This document shows positions 44,229-53,446 of a DNA stretch of 64,000 nucleotides, piece by piece. Made by a program: the position numbers and the translations under genes. Source of the stretch: Gigantopelta aegis (lineage: Eukaryota > Mollusca > Gastropoda > Neomphalida > Peltospiridae); NCBI RefSeq assembly GCF_016097555.1, contig NC_054704.1, positions 76,305,081 through 76,369,080 on the forward strand, read 5' to 3'. The notes under the pieces were generated by a model, which was not told where the DNA came from, did not search any database, and saw only the letters and a program-made list of their open reading frames with translations. Every line of letters begins with the position of its first letter. The first letter of the stretch is position 1.

Positions 44229-44526
44229 AAGTTTTTGTTTAACGACACCACTTGAGCACATTAATTAATGATACATGTAGGCTACTTGATGTCAAACATT
44301 TGATAATTGTGAGTCTTCAGAGGAAGCCTGCTGCATTTTCCCATTAGCAGCAAGGGATCTTTTATATGCACTCTCTCAGACAGGGCAGCACATACCACAG
44401 CTTTTGATAAACCAGTTGTGGAGAACTGGTTGGGATGAAAAAACTCAATAGGTCTATTAATGAGATTTGATCCTACAATGCAAGAATATCAGGCAAATAT
44501 TCAACAGTGAGCTAAATCCCTCCCCA
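44229..44526 (-). mobile_element. SINE, variant head (family D)
   Basis: Tail complement 'gtttttgtttaacgacacca', body, then the D-type head ending 'cagtgagctaaatccctccc'. Confidence 0.8.
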
Positions 44527-44559
44527 CCTTTACTATATATAAATACAATACAAACATAT

Positions 44560-44757
44560 CTAATTACGCCTGCTACAGATTCCGGTCGGGATGCTGGTGC
44601 TCCCTTGCACCTGCCAGTGTGGGAGGTCCCCTCTTCCACCCACCCCAACCCTTTTCCTGTCCTGGACAGAGGTGCCGGCCTTGTGTGCCCATGACAGGCA
44701 CTACAACAGCTTGCTCTGAGTGCACACGTAACACCTTATGACCTGACCTAACCATAT
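44560..44757. repeat. GC-rich element, probable dispersed repeat
   Basis: 'ctgctacagattccggtcgg' to 'gtaacaccttatgacctgac'. Its base composition is far from its AT-rich surroundings. No splice sites or domains support a gene. The repeat call rests on composition and sharp borders only. Confidence 0.4.
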
Positions 44758-44778
44758 CTAATTAGCAGCCACAATTTA

Positions 44779-44990
44779 TATACTGATGGAAAGAATTACG
44801 GGAACATTTAAATGGTAACAGCAAATATTGGTTGTAATCAAATCCCTCATCCAAGCAGTATCAGAAGTTAACCGTGTTACTGGTAATCAGCCCCTCAGTA
44901 CTGACATTCAATCCAATGTTAAATATCTGTACTTTATACAGGCACAACTACTCCTGTGACCAGTGGATTACATTCAATTTTAAATACCAT
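44779..44990. mobile_element. Mariner-type MITE fragment
   Basis: Begins 'tatactgatggaaagaatta', the terminus seen intact at 58557-58788, and shares the internal 'gacattcaatcc'. The other end is not clear. Confidence 0.55.
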
Positions 44991-45781
44991 ATTACAGGCA
45001 CAGCGGAGGGGGGTTATTGGCTGTAAATTGTAAGGCAGAGATGAATTTTACTTGTAGAATGCAGGAAATTACATTTCAGGACATCTAATTTTAAATTTTT
45101 TACAGGGGAGCATACCCCTGAACTCCACTAGAAACTTTGCTTTGTGCCATCGATCTCAGTAAGTCCCATTCCCAATGTCTACTTGCTTCTACCATGCCTG
45201 TATTGTTCCCTTAATTTTGTCCATCGATTTAGCTCCTTAGGATGTTTATGGGTTCAAAATTCACACCGAACCTCTGTAGTTGCCATAGAATAACTTCAAC
45301 ATAAATTCACAATATATTCAGTATTTAGGTTATATTCATGATTCAGATGTGAAACCACAGCCAAAGCGAAAAGTATACTAATTCTACATTTATGAGACAT
45401 GATTTAAAAATTACGAAAGAAAAAAATGTATGACAAAACATTTGGGGAAAATGGTATATATGCAAACATACTAATACAGAAATGAACTGTAATAATGAAA
45501 ATTGTATAATACATACATGTATCACATACATGCATACAAAAAGCCCTATTTTTTCATTAAAGTTGCCATTTTACATCACAGTCAACTGAATAATGTAATA
45601 TAATTATTATCCGGTCATGAAAATTAATTTTCTGATAAATGTTGCCAGAACAATTAAATGTAGATGGTCAGCCCTCACAGTTTGTCTCAGTATTCAGCAA
45701 TGTCAATGTAATAGCTGAAGAAAAATTAACATTGATCAGTATCTTTTTGGCCAATGCAACTACATGCAGATACTAGCATAG
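44991..45781. other. No gene seen
   Basis: AT-rich; no exon or repeat recognised. Confidence 0.35.
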
Positions 45782-45998
45782 CAGTGTTTCTGTTAAAAAG
45801 AAATTTTGGGGTATGGCACTATGGAATTGAATGCTACCACAGTCAATAGGGGGTATTGGGGACCTCCCCTCTAAAGAAAATGGTTAAGAAAATCATACGG
45901 TAATGATAAAGAGTTATTAATTTTGTCAAATTGTCAACTTTAATAATAAAAATTTGGGTATGGTGCCATACCCGTTATACCCTCTGGCAGAAACACTG
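45782..45998. mobile_element. hAT-type MITE, CAGTGTTTCTG family, target duplication CATAG
   Basis: Inverted orientation relative to 7254-7485. Ends CAGTGTTTCTG and CTGGCAGAAACACTG; exact CATAG on both sides (45777-45781 and 45999-46003). Confidence 0.9.
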
Positions 45999-46143
45999 CA
46001 TAGATATTTAAACTACAAATGTTGAAGCAAAATGTATTTTAGATGCTCAAAGCCAACTGTTTTACCTGTGGCAATTTTGCGAATCGCAAGGGCAAGATGG
46101 TTTTTTTTCTCTTAAATTGATGTTATAGGAACCTTAACTAAAT

Positions 46144-46513
46144 TTATGGATTGCCATTGAAAACCAATGTAACACCTGTTAATAGTATACTTACTGGCAG
46201 TATTAGCTGACTGAGCAATACAAACAACATTTGACAGTCGGAATTATTAATATGCATGTCTGTATGGTTTACACTGTTGATCACCAAATTTAAGATGAAT
46301 TCAGCAAATTTATTTGACAATAAAAATTTAAAAAAAGCTCTTTCAAGGATTAACAGTAGCATGTTTCTTTTATTATATGTCAATTGGCCAAGACAAATTT
46401 CATCAACATTTTCTGAACTGATTCTCCTAGACTTGAAATGCAGTAGAAGATAATTTAGGTTTACCATGCTGGTAAATCCTTGTAAAAGCCATGGGCAAGT
46501 TGGGACAGATAAT
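46144..46513 (-). pseudogene. Decayed copy of the DED-gene exon
   Basis: On the minus strand it opens with the same acceptor and leader as the DED gene exon (tttcag|ATTATCTGTCCC here, tttcag|ATTATCTATCCC there) and the same first residues (MAFTRIYQHGKPKLSSTAFQ against MAFTRLCQHGKPKSSPTVVQ). The frame then stops after 21 codons. In the next frame a hydrophobic stretch (FFKFLLSNKFAEFILNLVIN, then HTDM) can be lined up with the DED's last two helices (FINKDNVNLLMELLVKIQRI DL), weakly. It looks like a duplicated exon that lost function; whether it is still spliced into a transcript is unknown. Confidence 0.65.
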
Positions 46514-47000
46514 CTGAAATAAGAATGGCCTTGAGACTCATGTTTTTTGGTTTAAAATTATACTTTCATGTTTAAGCATTTCTAAAAAAAAAATTAAAAT
46601 TTAACAATATTTTTAGTGTCCAGCTTAAACCATGTATGCATACACATTTACAAACATACATACTTGTAACTCGTCTGAAGATTTATTAGAAGAAAATCTA
46701 TAGCTATCACTAACCATTTGTAAATAAATCAACAACCGACACAGAACTAAATAATAAGAAACAGAACACCAATATTAGTTATTTTCATGTGAAAAATGTG
46801 CATGCAGTTAAGTTGATTAAAGATGTGTAATTTCGTAATTTCAATCTGTTTCAAATGTTAGTTTTTTCAAATGGAAGTTGTCAGTAGAACTGTCTGTAAT
46901 GCAAAAAAGGCAGTGAAGCTGGATACTCATACATCATCATCTGAAAAAGAAAAAAAAGAAATATTTGTAACACTTTTTTAGGGTTGGTATGAGTTATATT
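46514..47000. other. No gene seen
   Basis: On the minus strand an acceptor-like 'tctttttcag' is followed by 'atgatgatgtatgag' (about 46943-46920); too short to support an exon. Confidence 0.35.
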
Positions 47001-47250
47001 TTAAAATGTTTATTATTTGAGTAATACATACATGTATATAGAATACCAAATTTATCTTACAAGTTGTTTTAAAATGTATCGAACAAGTGAAAGCGAGATG
47101 TATATGTTTTTAAATGAGTTGTAAGATATATGGCATCTAATGGCATCTAGTTGGAGTTTTTCTTACCTATCCAAAAAAAAAAGGTTTAAAATAAATTTAA
47201 ATGTTTTTTCCAACTAAAACCTATTTACAGCCCTAGCGCTTGTAGTTATC
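47000..47250 (-). repeat. Dispersed repeat, inverted copy of 7555-7800
   Basis: 'cttacaagttgttttaaaat', 'aaatgagttgtaagatatat' and 'aacctatttacagcccta' match the 7555-7800 block in reverse. Confidence 0.65.
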
Positions 47251-47428
47251 TTATGTGTCACACAGAAGCAATCCAACATTTTATTGCTGAAAACAAACGT
47301 TTTGACTAATAATAACGTTCACCTTCTCTTTTATTCTTCTTGTTTCTCTGGTTCTAATTGAAATACAAATATTTATATTTTGACAGGTTGAAAATACAAT
47401 AGTTTTATTTTTATCAACACTAATAAAT

Positions 47429-47630
47429 GCACATCTTGTATTTTTCTCAACATGTCCATGTTGACCAGTTATTATTTCAGCTGTATAATGTAGGGAAAGG
47501 TCTTTATAGAGGCTAAGCCTGTTGACCAATCTCTTCTGTTAATATAAACAGAAATAAATATTGTTTAAACCAGAAATCAGTTTCAGGTCAACTTATATGT
47601 CACAGAGCAATCGATTTCAATTGGATGGTA
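47429..47630 (-). repeat. Direct-repeat block, copy 1, with an open frame
   Basis: Pair of 48022-48245. On the minus strand an acceptor-like 'atattaacag' (about 47538) leads into an 82-codon open frame running to 47281 (LVNRLSLYKDLSLHYTAEII). Against copy 2 most differences change the amino acid (D/Y, A/V, E/K, H/Y), so I see no sign of selection on a protein. Confidence 0.75.
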
Positions 47631-47634
47631 TGTA

Positions 47635-48018
47635 GAGCTGGGCAGTATTGAAATTTCAGGTTTGGTATCAGTATTTTTGGGGTGATTTACCTCAGTATTA
47701 GTACAGTATTCAGTATTGATACAATACTGATTCGGATATAGAGTGGGTTTTTTGGTATACTCGGCTTTAAATGCATGTCTGAGTTAAGTCTCACCTGCTA
47801 ATTTCATCTAAATAAAATTAAATTCCATACACAAGGTCCTCAACTCTCTTTTTTTTTCAGCTATTTTATGTTTGTCAAATATATTGTCAGTGCTTTACTA
47901 AATTGCAGATAACATTTTTCAATATTGAATTTTGGTGTTATGAAATTTTCTCGGTATGGTAAATAGGTATTGACATGATACCGATACCGAATGGTATATA
48001 TTGTATACCGCTCAGCTC
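47635..48018. mobile_element. MITE with GAGCTGGGCAGTAT ends and TA target
   Basis: Left GAGCTGGGCAGTATTG, right complement 'ataccgctcagctc'; TA on both sides (47633-47634 and 48019-48020). The interior repeats 'ggtatcagtat..cagtattgatac' and 'attgacatgataccgatacc'. It lies between the two direct-repeat blocks. Confidence 0.8.
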
Positions 48019-48021
48019 TAA

Positions 48022-48245
48022 TAGCACATCTTGTATTTTTCTCAACATATCCATGTTGACCAGTTATCACTTTAACTGTATAATGTAGGGAAAGGTATTT
48101 ATATAGGCTATGCCTGTTGACCAATCTCATCTATTAATATATAAACAGAAATAAATATTGTTTAAACCAGAAATCAGTTTCAGGTTAACTTATATGTCAC
48201 AGAGCAATTGATTTCGATTGTGTTTGTTTTTCATTGGATGATACA
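48022..48245 (-). repeat. Direct-repeat block, copy 2
   Basis: Begins 'gcacatcttgtatttttctc' and continues collinearly with copy 1 to 'cacagagcaattgatttc'. About 10 per cent different from it by eye. Confidence 0.75.
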
Positions 48246-48253
48246 GAAGCGAT

Positions 48254-48435
48254 CACCTAGGCAACCACTGCAATTAAGAAAATGTCCACAGCAAAAACAA
48301 AATGCCATTGAAAAAACAAAATGAATATAGTCCAAGGCAAAACATTGCTGTGGAGAATTAAAAACTCCACGGCATTGTAGGGATACTCCATGGCATTGTA
48401 GGGGTACTCCATGGCATTGTAGGGGTTGCTAGGTG
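48254..48435. mobile_element. MITE with CACCTAGGCAACC ends
   Basis: Left CACCTAGGCAACC, right GGTTGCTAGGTG. The interior has three tandem 'ctccatggcattgtaggg' units and 'agtccaaggcaaaa', a motif also in 61440-61760. Confidence 0.72.
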
Positions 48436-48662
48436 CAGCCAGTTGTAGGTCTTTAAAAAAATTTATCACATGTTATTAGTATGTCACCAAAACATAATTA
48501 TGTTCTGACTAACAGGTGTGTAAGAAACTAATTATCCAAGTACATACAGGCAAAACAGCTAATTTTATATATTATTATATTTAGAAAATAATAAATAATT
48601 GTTGTGTGATGGGGGGGAAAAAAAGTATTTTGTTTACTCTATTAATTTCAGAAAAATAAAGT

Positions 48663-48893
48663 TAAAGTTTGTTTTGTTTAACGACACCACTAGAGCACAT
48701 GGATTTATAAATCATCAGCTATTGGATGCAAAACATTTGGTAATTTGACATAATATTATAGTCTTAGAGGAAACATGTTGCATTTTTCCATTACTAGCAA
48801 GGGATCTTTTATGACGCCATCCCACAGACAGGATAGCACACTTCCCACAGACAGGATAGCACACATCCCACAGACAGGATAGCACACTTCCGA
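48663..48893 (-). mobile_element. SINE family A2, truncated, with local tandem repeat
   Basis: Tail complement 'gtttgttttgtttaacgaca', then the body; 'cccacagacaggatagcaca' is repeated three times (48827-48890). Head missing. Lies just beyond the 3' end of the DED gene. Confidence 0.82.
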
Positions 48894-49022
48894 AAAATAA
48901 AGGCCTTTAACCACACATACAGTATTTGTACAGTAGTTTATGTTGTGTTTTAGAGAAAATCCATTAGAAGCTACAGGAATCGTACCCGATATGTATCTAC
49001 AGATCCTTGTCAACATTGATGA

Positions 49023-49637
49023 CTACTGACTGCTGGTGTCCATTGTGGAAGACTCCATAACCATCTTTTGCTTCTCCAGCTGACTGATCTTATCGTCATC
49101 CGACAGGCTCGACTGGCTGTTCTGTGAGTTGGGAAGGTCAAGGTCATCCTCCATACTGTCGGAGAAGAAATCCTTCGTCTTTTCTTTCACACAGGAACAC
49201 TGTTCATCAATCACAGAGGAATCAGCCGAGACCTCTTTCTGCTGCTGGGTGATACAGGATCCTGGCTTCTCCCCTTGCTGATAACTACATACAGCATCAT
49301 AGAGATCTATTCTCTGAATTTTCACCAGCAATTCCATCAGAAGATTCACATTGTCCTTGTTTATGAACTTCTTCAAGTACATGAAGGACAGCAGGTCTGC
49401 AGCACAACATATACCGTCAACTTGTTTAGCTTGTATTCCATCACTTGCTACAAGTGCGAGTTTCATGACTGCATATTCGTCTTTCGTTAAATTGGTTGCA
49501 ACGTTTAGCAAGACGTGTGCAAACCTCGTCAATCCACCAGATGGAAGACGATTCTCCTTGAAGACTGCTACTAGACTTTGAACTACAGTAGGAGATGATT
49601 TTGGTTTACCATGCTGGCAAAGCCTTGTAAAAGCCAT
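49023..49637 (-). CDS. Death-effector-domain-like protein, 204 aa, single coding exon
   Basis: The open frame starts MAFTRLCQHGKPKSSPTVVQ and stops after MDTSSQ. Residues about 36-118 resemble a death effector domain: helix-like segments LTRFAHVLLNVATN, KDEYAVMKLALV, GICCAADLLSFMYL, NVNLLMELLVKIQRIDLYDA, the last carrying the RxDL motif (R109, D111, L112) that forms the family's charge triad with an acidic residue of helix 2 (E54 or D53). DEDs pair with one another in caspase-8/FADD-type apoptosis and immune complexes. The C-terminal half has no caspase or death domain; it is polar, with an acidic Ser-rich stretch (DDLDLPNSQNSQSSLSDDD). A good acceptor (atttcag, exon start 49667) precedes a 30-base leader, so a non-coding upstream exon is expected, perhaps ending at 52789. 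It could be a FADD/DEDD-like adaptor or a caspase-like decoy; which is unresolved. Confidence 0.75.
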   Translation of the reverse strand: MAFTRLCQHGKPKSSPTVVQSLVAVFKENRLPSGGLTRFAHVLLNVATNLTKDEYAVMKLALVASDGIQAKQVDGICCAADLLSFMYLKKFINKDNVNLLMELLVKIQRIDLYDAVCSYQQGEKPGSCITQQQKEVSADSSVIDEQCSCVKEKTKDFFSDSMEDDLDLPNSQNSQSSLSDDDKISQLEKQKMVMESSTMDTSSQ

Positions 49638-49683
49638 GGATGTACTGATTTAGAAGGGATAGATAATCTGAAATGATAAAAAA

Positions 49684-49897
49684 AAAGTTTGTTTTGTTTA
49701 ATGACACACCACTGGAGCACACTGATTTATTAATCATCGGCTATTGGATGTCAAACATTTGGTAATTCTGACAAGAGTCATCAGAGGAAACCCACATACA
49801 TTTTTCCTATTGCAGCAAGGGATCTTTTACATGCACTTTCCCACAAACAGTAAAGCACATACCACAGACTTTGTTCAGTTGTGGTACACTGGTTGGA
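49684..49897 (-). mobile_element. SINE family A2, head missing
   Basis: 'gtttgttttgtttaatgaca' to 'gttgtggtacactggttgg'. Inserted about 15 bp upstream of the DED exon acceptor, so it is in that gene's presumed intron. Confidence 0.83.
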
Positions 49898-50099
49898 AAT
49901 CAGACCTATCAACGTTCACATTTTTGTCACAAGACTCACATTTTTAAAATTCAAAATCACTCACATTTAAGATGTCAAAAGCATTTCTATACAATTTTTT
50001 TTTTTAGAAAAATGTCAGGACCATATTACATTCTGAACATTGTCATTAACACATATATAACAATATAATTTCAAGAACAGTTTTTGTTCCATTGTAAAA

Positions 50100-50409
50100 T
50101 GAAGGAAGGAAATGTTTTATTTACGGTTATATGGTGTCAGACATATGGTTAAGGACCACACAGATATATAGAGAGGAAACCCGCTGTCGCCACTTCAAGT
50201 TCATGGGCTACTCTTTTCAATTAGCAGCAAGAGATCTTTTATATGGATTATCCCACAGACAGGATAGTACATACCACAGCCTTTGTTACACCAGTTGTGG
50301 AGCACTGTCTGGAATGAGATATAGACCAATGGGGCCACCGACTGGGATCGATCCTAAACTGACCAAGCATCAAACGAGCGTTTTACCACTGAGTTACGTC
50401 CCACCCCAC
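50100..50409 (-). mobile_element. SINE family A1, near full length
   Basis: 'atgttttatttacggttata' to the head 'gcgttttaccactgagttac'. Part of the tail is missing. Confidence 0.87.
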
Positions 50410-50490
50410 TTGTAAAATGAATGTCCATGGACATCTAACACGGGCATAGGTAGGTGTAAAAAAGTGGGGGGCACACATACACCATGGATA

Positions 50491-51664
50491 TACAGTCAAA
50501 CTTGGATAACTCGATCTTGAAGGGGACGAGGAAATAGTTCAAGTTTCAGGGAGTTTGAGTTTTCGAAATTAATATAGGAGTTCAAATTTGAAACTGCATT
50601 GCAGCTGGTTGCAGTATTACCGCTGGTTTATTTCGCTTAATATTGTAAGAAGCGTGCGCTTCGCTGCCTACCTCTGAACTCTAAAAACTATGCATCCCCA
50701 GTTGAAAGGCGAATTAATATATCAATCACCTCACCCCACACCACCCCATCTCTCATCCCACCCCACCCAAGTTGTTGGCATCTTTGACACCTGTCGTACA
50801 TTTATTTCGCATATATTGTAAAAGTAAGTAAGTAAAACAAAAAGGATCACTCAGATGAATTTGAAATATATGCTTGGGCATATAGGCTACATGTATTTAT
50901 TGACAGAAAAAGAAAAGACATTTATATACATTTATAAGAAAGACATTTATATACATATATAAATAACAAAAAGTAACGACGTATTTTACAGATGTCAATA
51001 CATGACGGACCGTAACTAACAAATAAAACACTGAATGCGAATAACACTATAAGTACATTTGTTTTTTTCAATTTTTAACATAACTAAATGACTGGTAATT
51101 GATAAACATTAACTGATACATAAATAAAAAAGCTAAAGTTTGACATGATTCATGCCATTGAGAGCAAAAACAAAGTGCTAACAATTATTACAAATGCTCT
51201 TTGAAGTTAACCAGACTGTGTCTGTAATTAAGTTTTACGTAGCGAGGCTCTCCACCCACGGACGAACAAACATACCGGGGGTAGGATCATTTCATTCCGC
51301 TTAGTCAGCGATTTATTATTCTGCAATTATCACCTTAATCCTCGACAGCCAAAACCACCTGAGACAGATGCGAGTTGCTTGTTTGACATGATTAACAATA
51401 CATTTGTCTTTAAAATACTATCGGCAACGACAGTTTGATCAATCCACACGCATCAAGTTTTAGAGGTGTATACTATATTAAATCTTTATGTCGGGACCAA
51501 AGAATTAGGTCGAGAGATCAAGGTTATCGAGTTTTTGAAGTTTGAGTTTTCGAAGGTCATTATAACTACCAGTTTGTATAGCAACTCGGCTGGGACCGTC
51601 GGTTCAGATCGAGTGATCGAAGTTTTCGAGAGATCGAAGGTGGAGTGATCAAAGTTTGACTGTA
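50491..51664. mobile_element. Non-autonomous transposon, 1.17 kb, TACAGTCAAACTT termini
   Basis: Left TACAGTCAAACTTGGATAAC, right complement 'gtgatcaaagtttgactgta'. Subterminal 'gagtttgagttttcga' occurs near both ends, with ATCGA-type motifs on the right. TA/TATA-rich target. No transposase frame seen inside. Confidence 0.82.
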
Positions 51665-52788
51665 TATATATTTAATACATGTAAAAATATATTTTTAAAA
51701 ACATCGCTGCTGCTATAAAGTGGCGGGCACATAGTCCCCTTGCCCCCCCCCCCTTCCTAATGCCAGTGCCAGTGTAAAAACATGAATTTTTTTTTTATCA
51801 TAAATGTTACCAGAGGCCTTGAAATACATATATATGGCATCTAATGAACGGTAAAAATTTATTTTCTGCAACTGGCTTCAGGCAAGCTCTCTACCAGTAC
51901 CAACTGAGATAGATCCCACGCCACTGAATTATACACATCAAAGCAGCTACATGTAACTAATTTTAAAAAACCCATTTCTATTATCCATTTAAAAAAAATA
52001 TTTTTACATTCTGACATTCATTGAACCTCCAACATAAAACTCACAATTTGATAAACAAGAGAATGAAACGTTTATACATGTTTCTTGATGAACTACAATG
52101 CAGCAACTCATAGAACCATCCTCAGTTGTTGGTTCGGACAATATCTATTTACATTTTACTCCGCCAGATTTACTGTTTCTACTTTTGTTAGAGACCATTG
52201 TTTTGGAGTGCGGTGTGTCTGGGCCATGGTGTGTTTGTGTTGTAGAACTACGATGAAAGAATGTCACGACCTGGGGGGGGGGGGGCAGGGGGGGGCAATT
52301 GGCCCCCAAATTTCGGGCAAAACAGTGGTAAAATTTCGGGCAAATCAACCCCTCCAGCCCCCCTAAATCAAAGAGTCCCCATACGCCCATGCACATACCA
52401 CTGATTTATAATGTCTTAATGCACTGGCTGGAACGAGAAATAGCCCTCTGAGGCAATCAGCTAAACATACTGCAAACCTGTACCCGACCACCTATAGGGT
52501 TAGTGCTGGTCGCACATTAAGTCAATACTTTTCTCAACCACATTTTCTACGTCCGTTCGGACTACTATTATGTAACTATTGGGTTAGTTGGCTTTGTAAT
52601 GTGTGTAATGTTTGTTGTTGGTTTATGTAGCCTGCTGTATTTTAACAGAATGAACCTAATTTGTCATAAAAAATATTAGTTAACTAAATAAACAACAATG
52701 TTCAAACGCATCGTATGCAAACGAGTGCTACCTAGATTTTCTGCAGAAAATATAACTAAACGACATGCAACATAAAACCAACACTTAC
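51665..52788. other. No gene seen; low-complexity patches
   Basis: C-run near 51744-51753 and G-runs near 52273-52298. Presumed intron of the DED gene if the exon end at 52789 is real. Confidence 0.4.
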
Positions 52789-52850
52789 AGGCCGTGATAT
52801 ACCAGGCGATAGATCCCTCTGCTTTAAAACTTCCGCGTTTTATATTTTAT
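52789..52850 (-). other. Candidate non-coding first exon of the DED gene (3' end at 52789)
   Basis: On the minus strand 'atatcacggcct|GTAAGTGTTGG' gives a strong 5' splice site (GTAAGT). It is the only such site I noticed between the DED exon acceptor (49667) and SASS6. The upper end is unknown; the value given is nominal. Confidence 0.3.
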
Positions 52851-53446
52851 GTTACACATTTTGCGAAATAAAAATAAAACGATCATTTGTCTTAAATATA
52901 TTACAACAGGAAGACAAGATTCACAGATTGTAGGTTAATAAATGTGCAAACCCATACATAAAAATTATTTTATGAAATACTAAGGCTACTTAATACATTG
53001 TAAAACGTATGCTTTGGAACAGTGGATTGAAACGGAATGCTTCGTTTCGTGTTTATGTTTGGTGACTAATTTATGTCACAAAGCGGGTGAATCAAACATG
53101 TCTGGGCAAAGTAAAATTGCTGTAAACAGAACAATGTTCCTGCATTAATGATTGTCATGTGGGAATGCGGTATCCGACGTTTCGTATTATTTAGATTCAA
53201 CCAAATAGATGGAGATAAACATGTCGTATTTATTTAAACGTTAAAGAGAATAATATTTTTTAAGTTGGCGGACAGATAACTGTGATATTCCACTAATAGT
53301 AATAAGCGTAGTGATGGTGACTTCACTACGAGTTTGACATTTTAGTAGGTCCGCCTTGGACATAGGCCTGCCATACAAGACATGTTTATTTCCTGATTAC
53401 CTCGACTGACACCACCTTCTCCCAGAAATCGTCATCACAGAACAGA

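Noticed and set aside
44467-44755. GC-rich overlapping open frames on both strands
   Set aside because: No exon borders or domains; it seems to be a repeat differing in composition from its surroundings.
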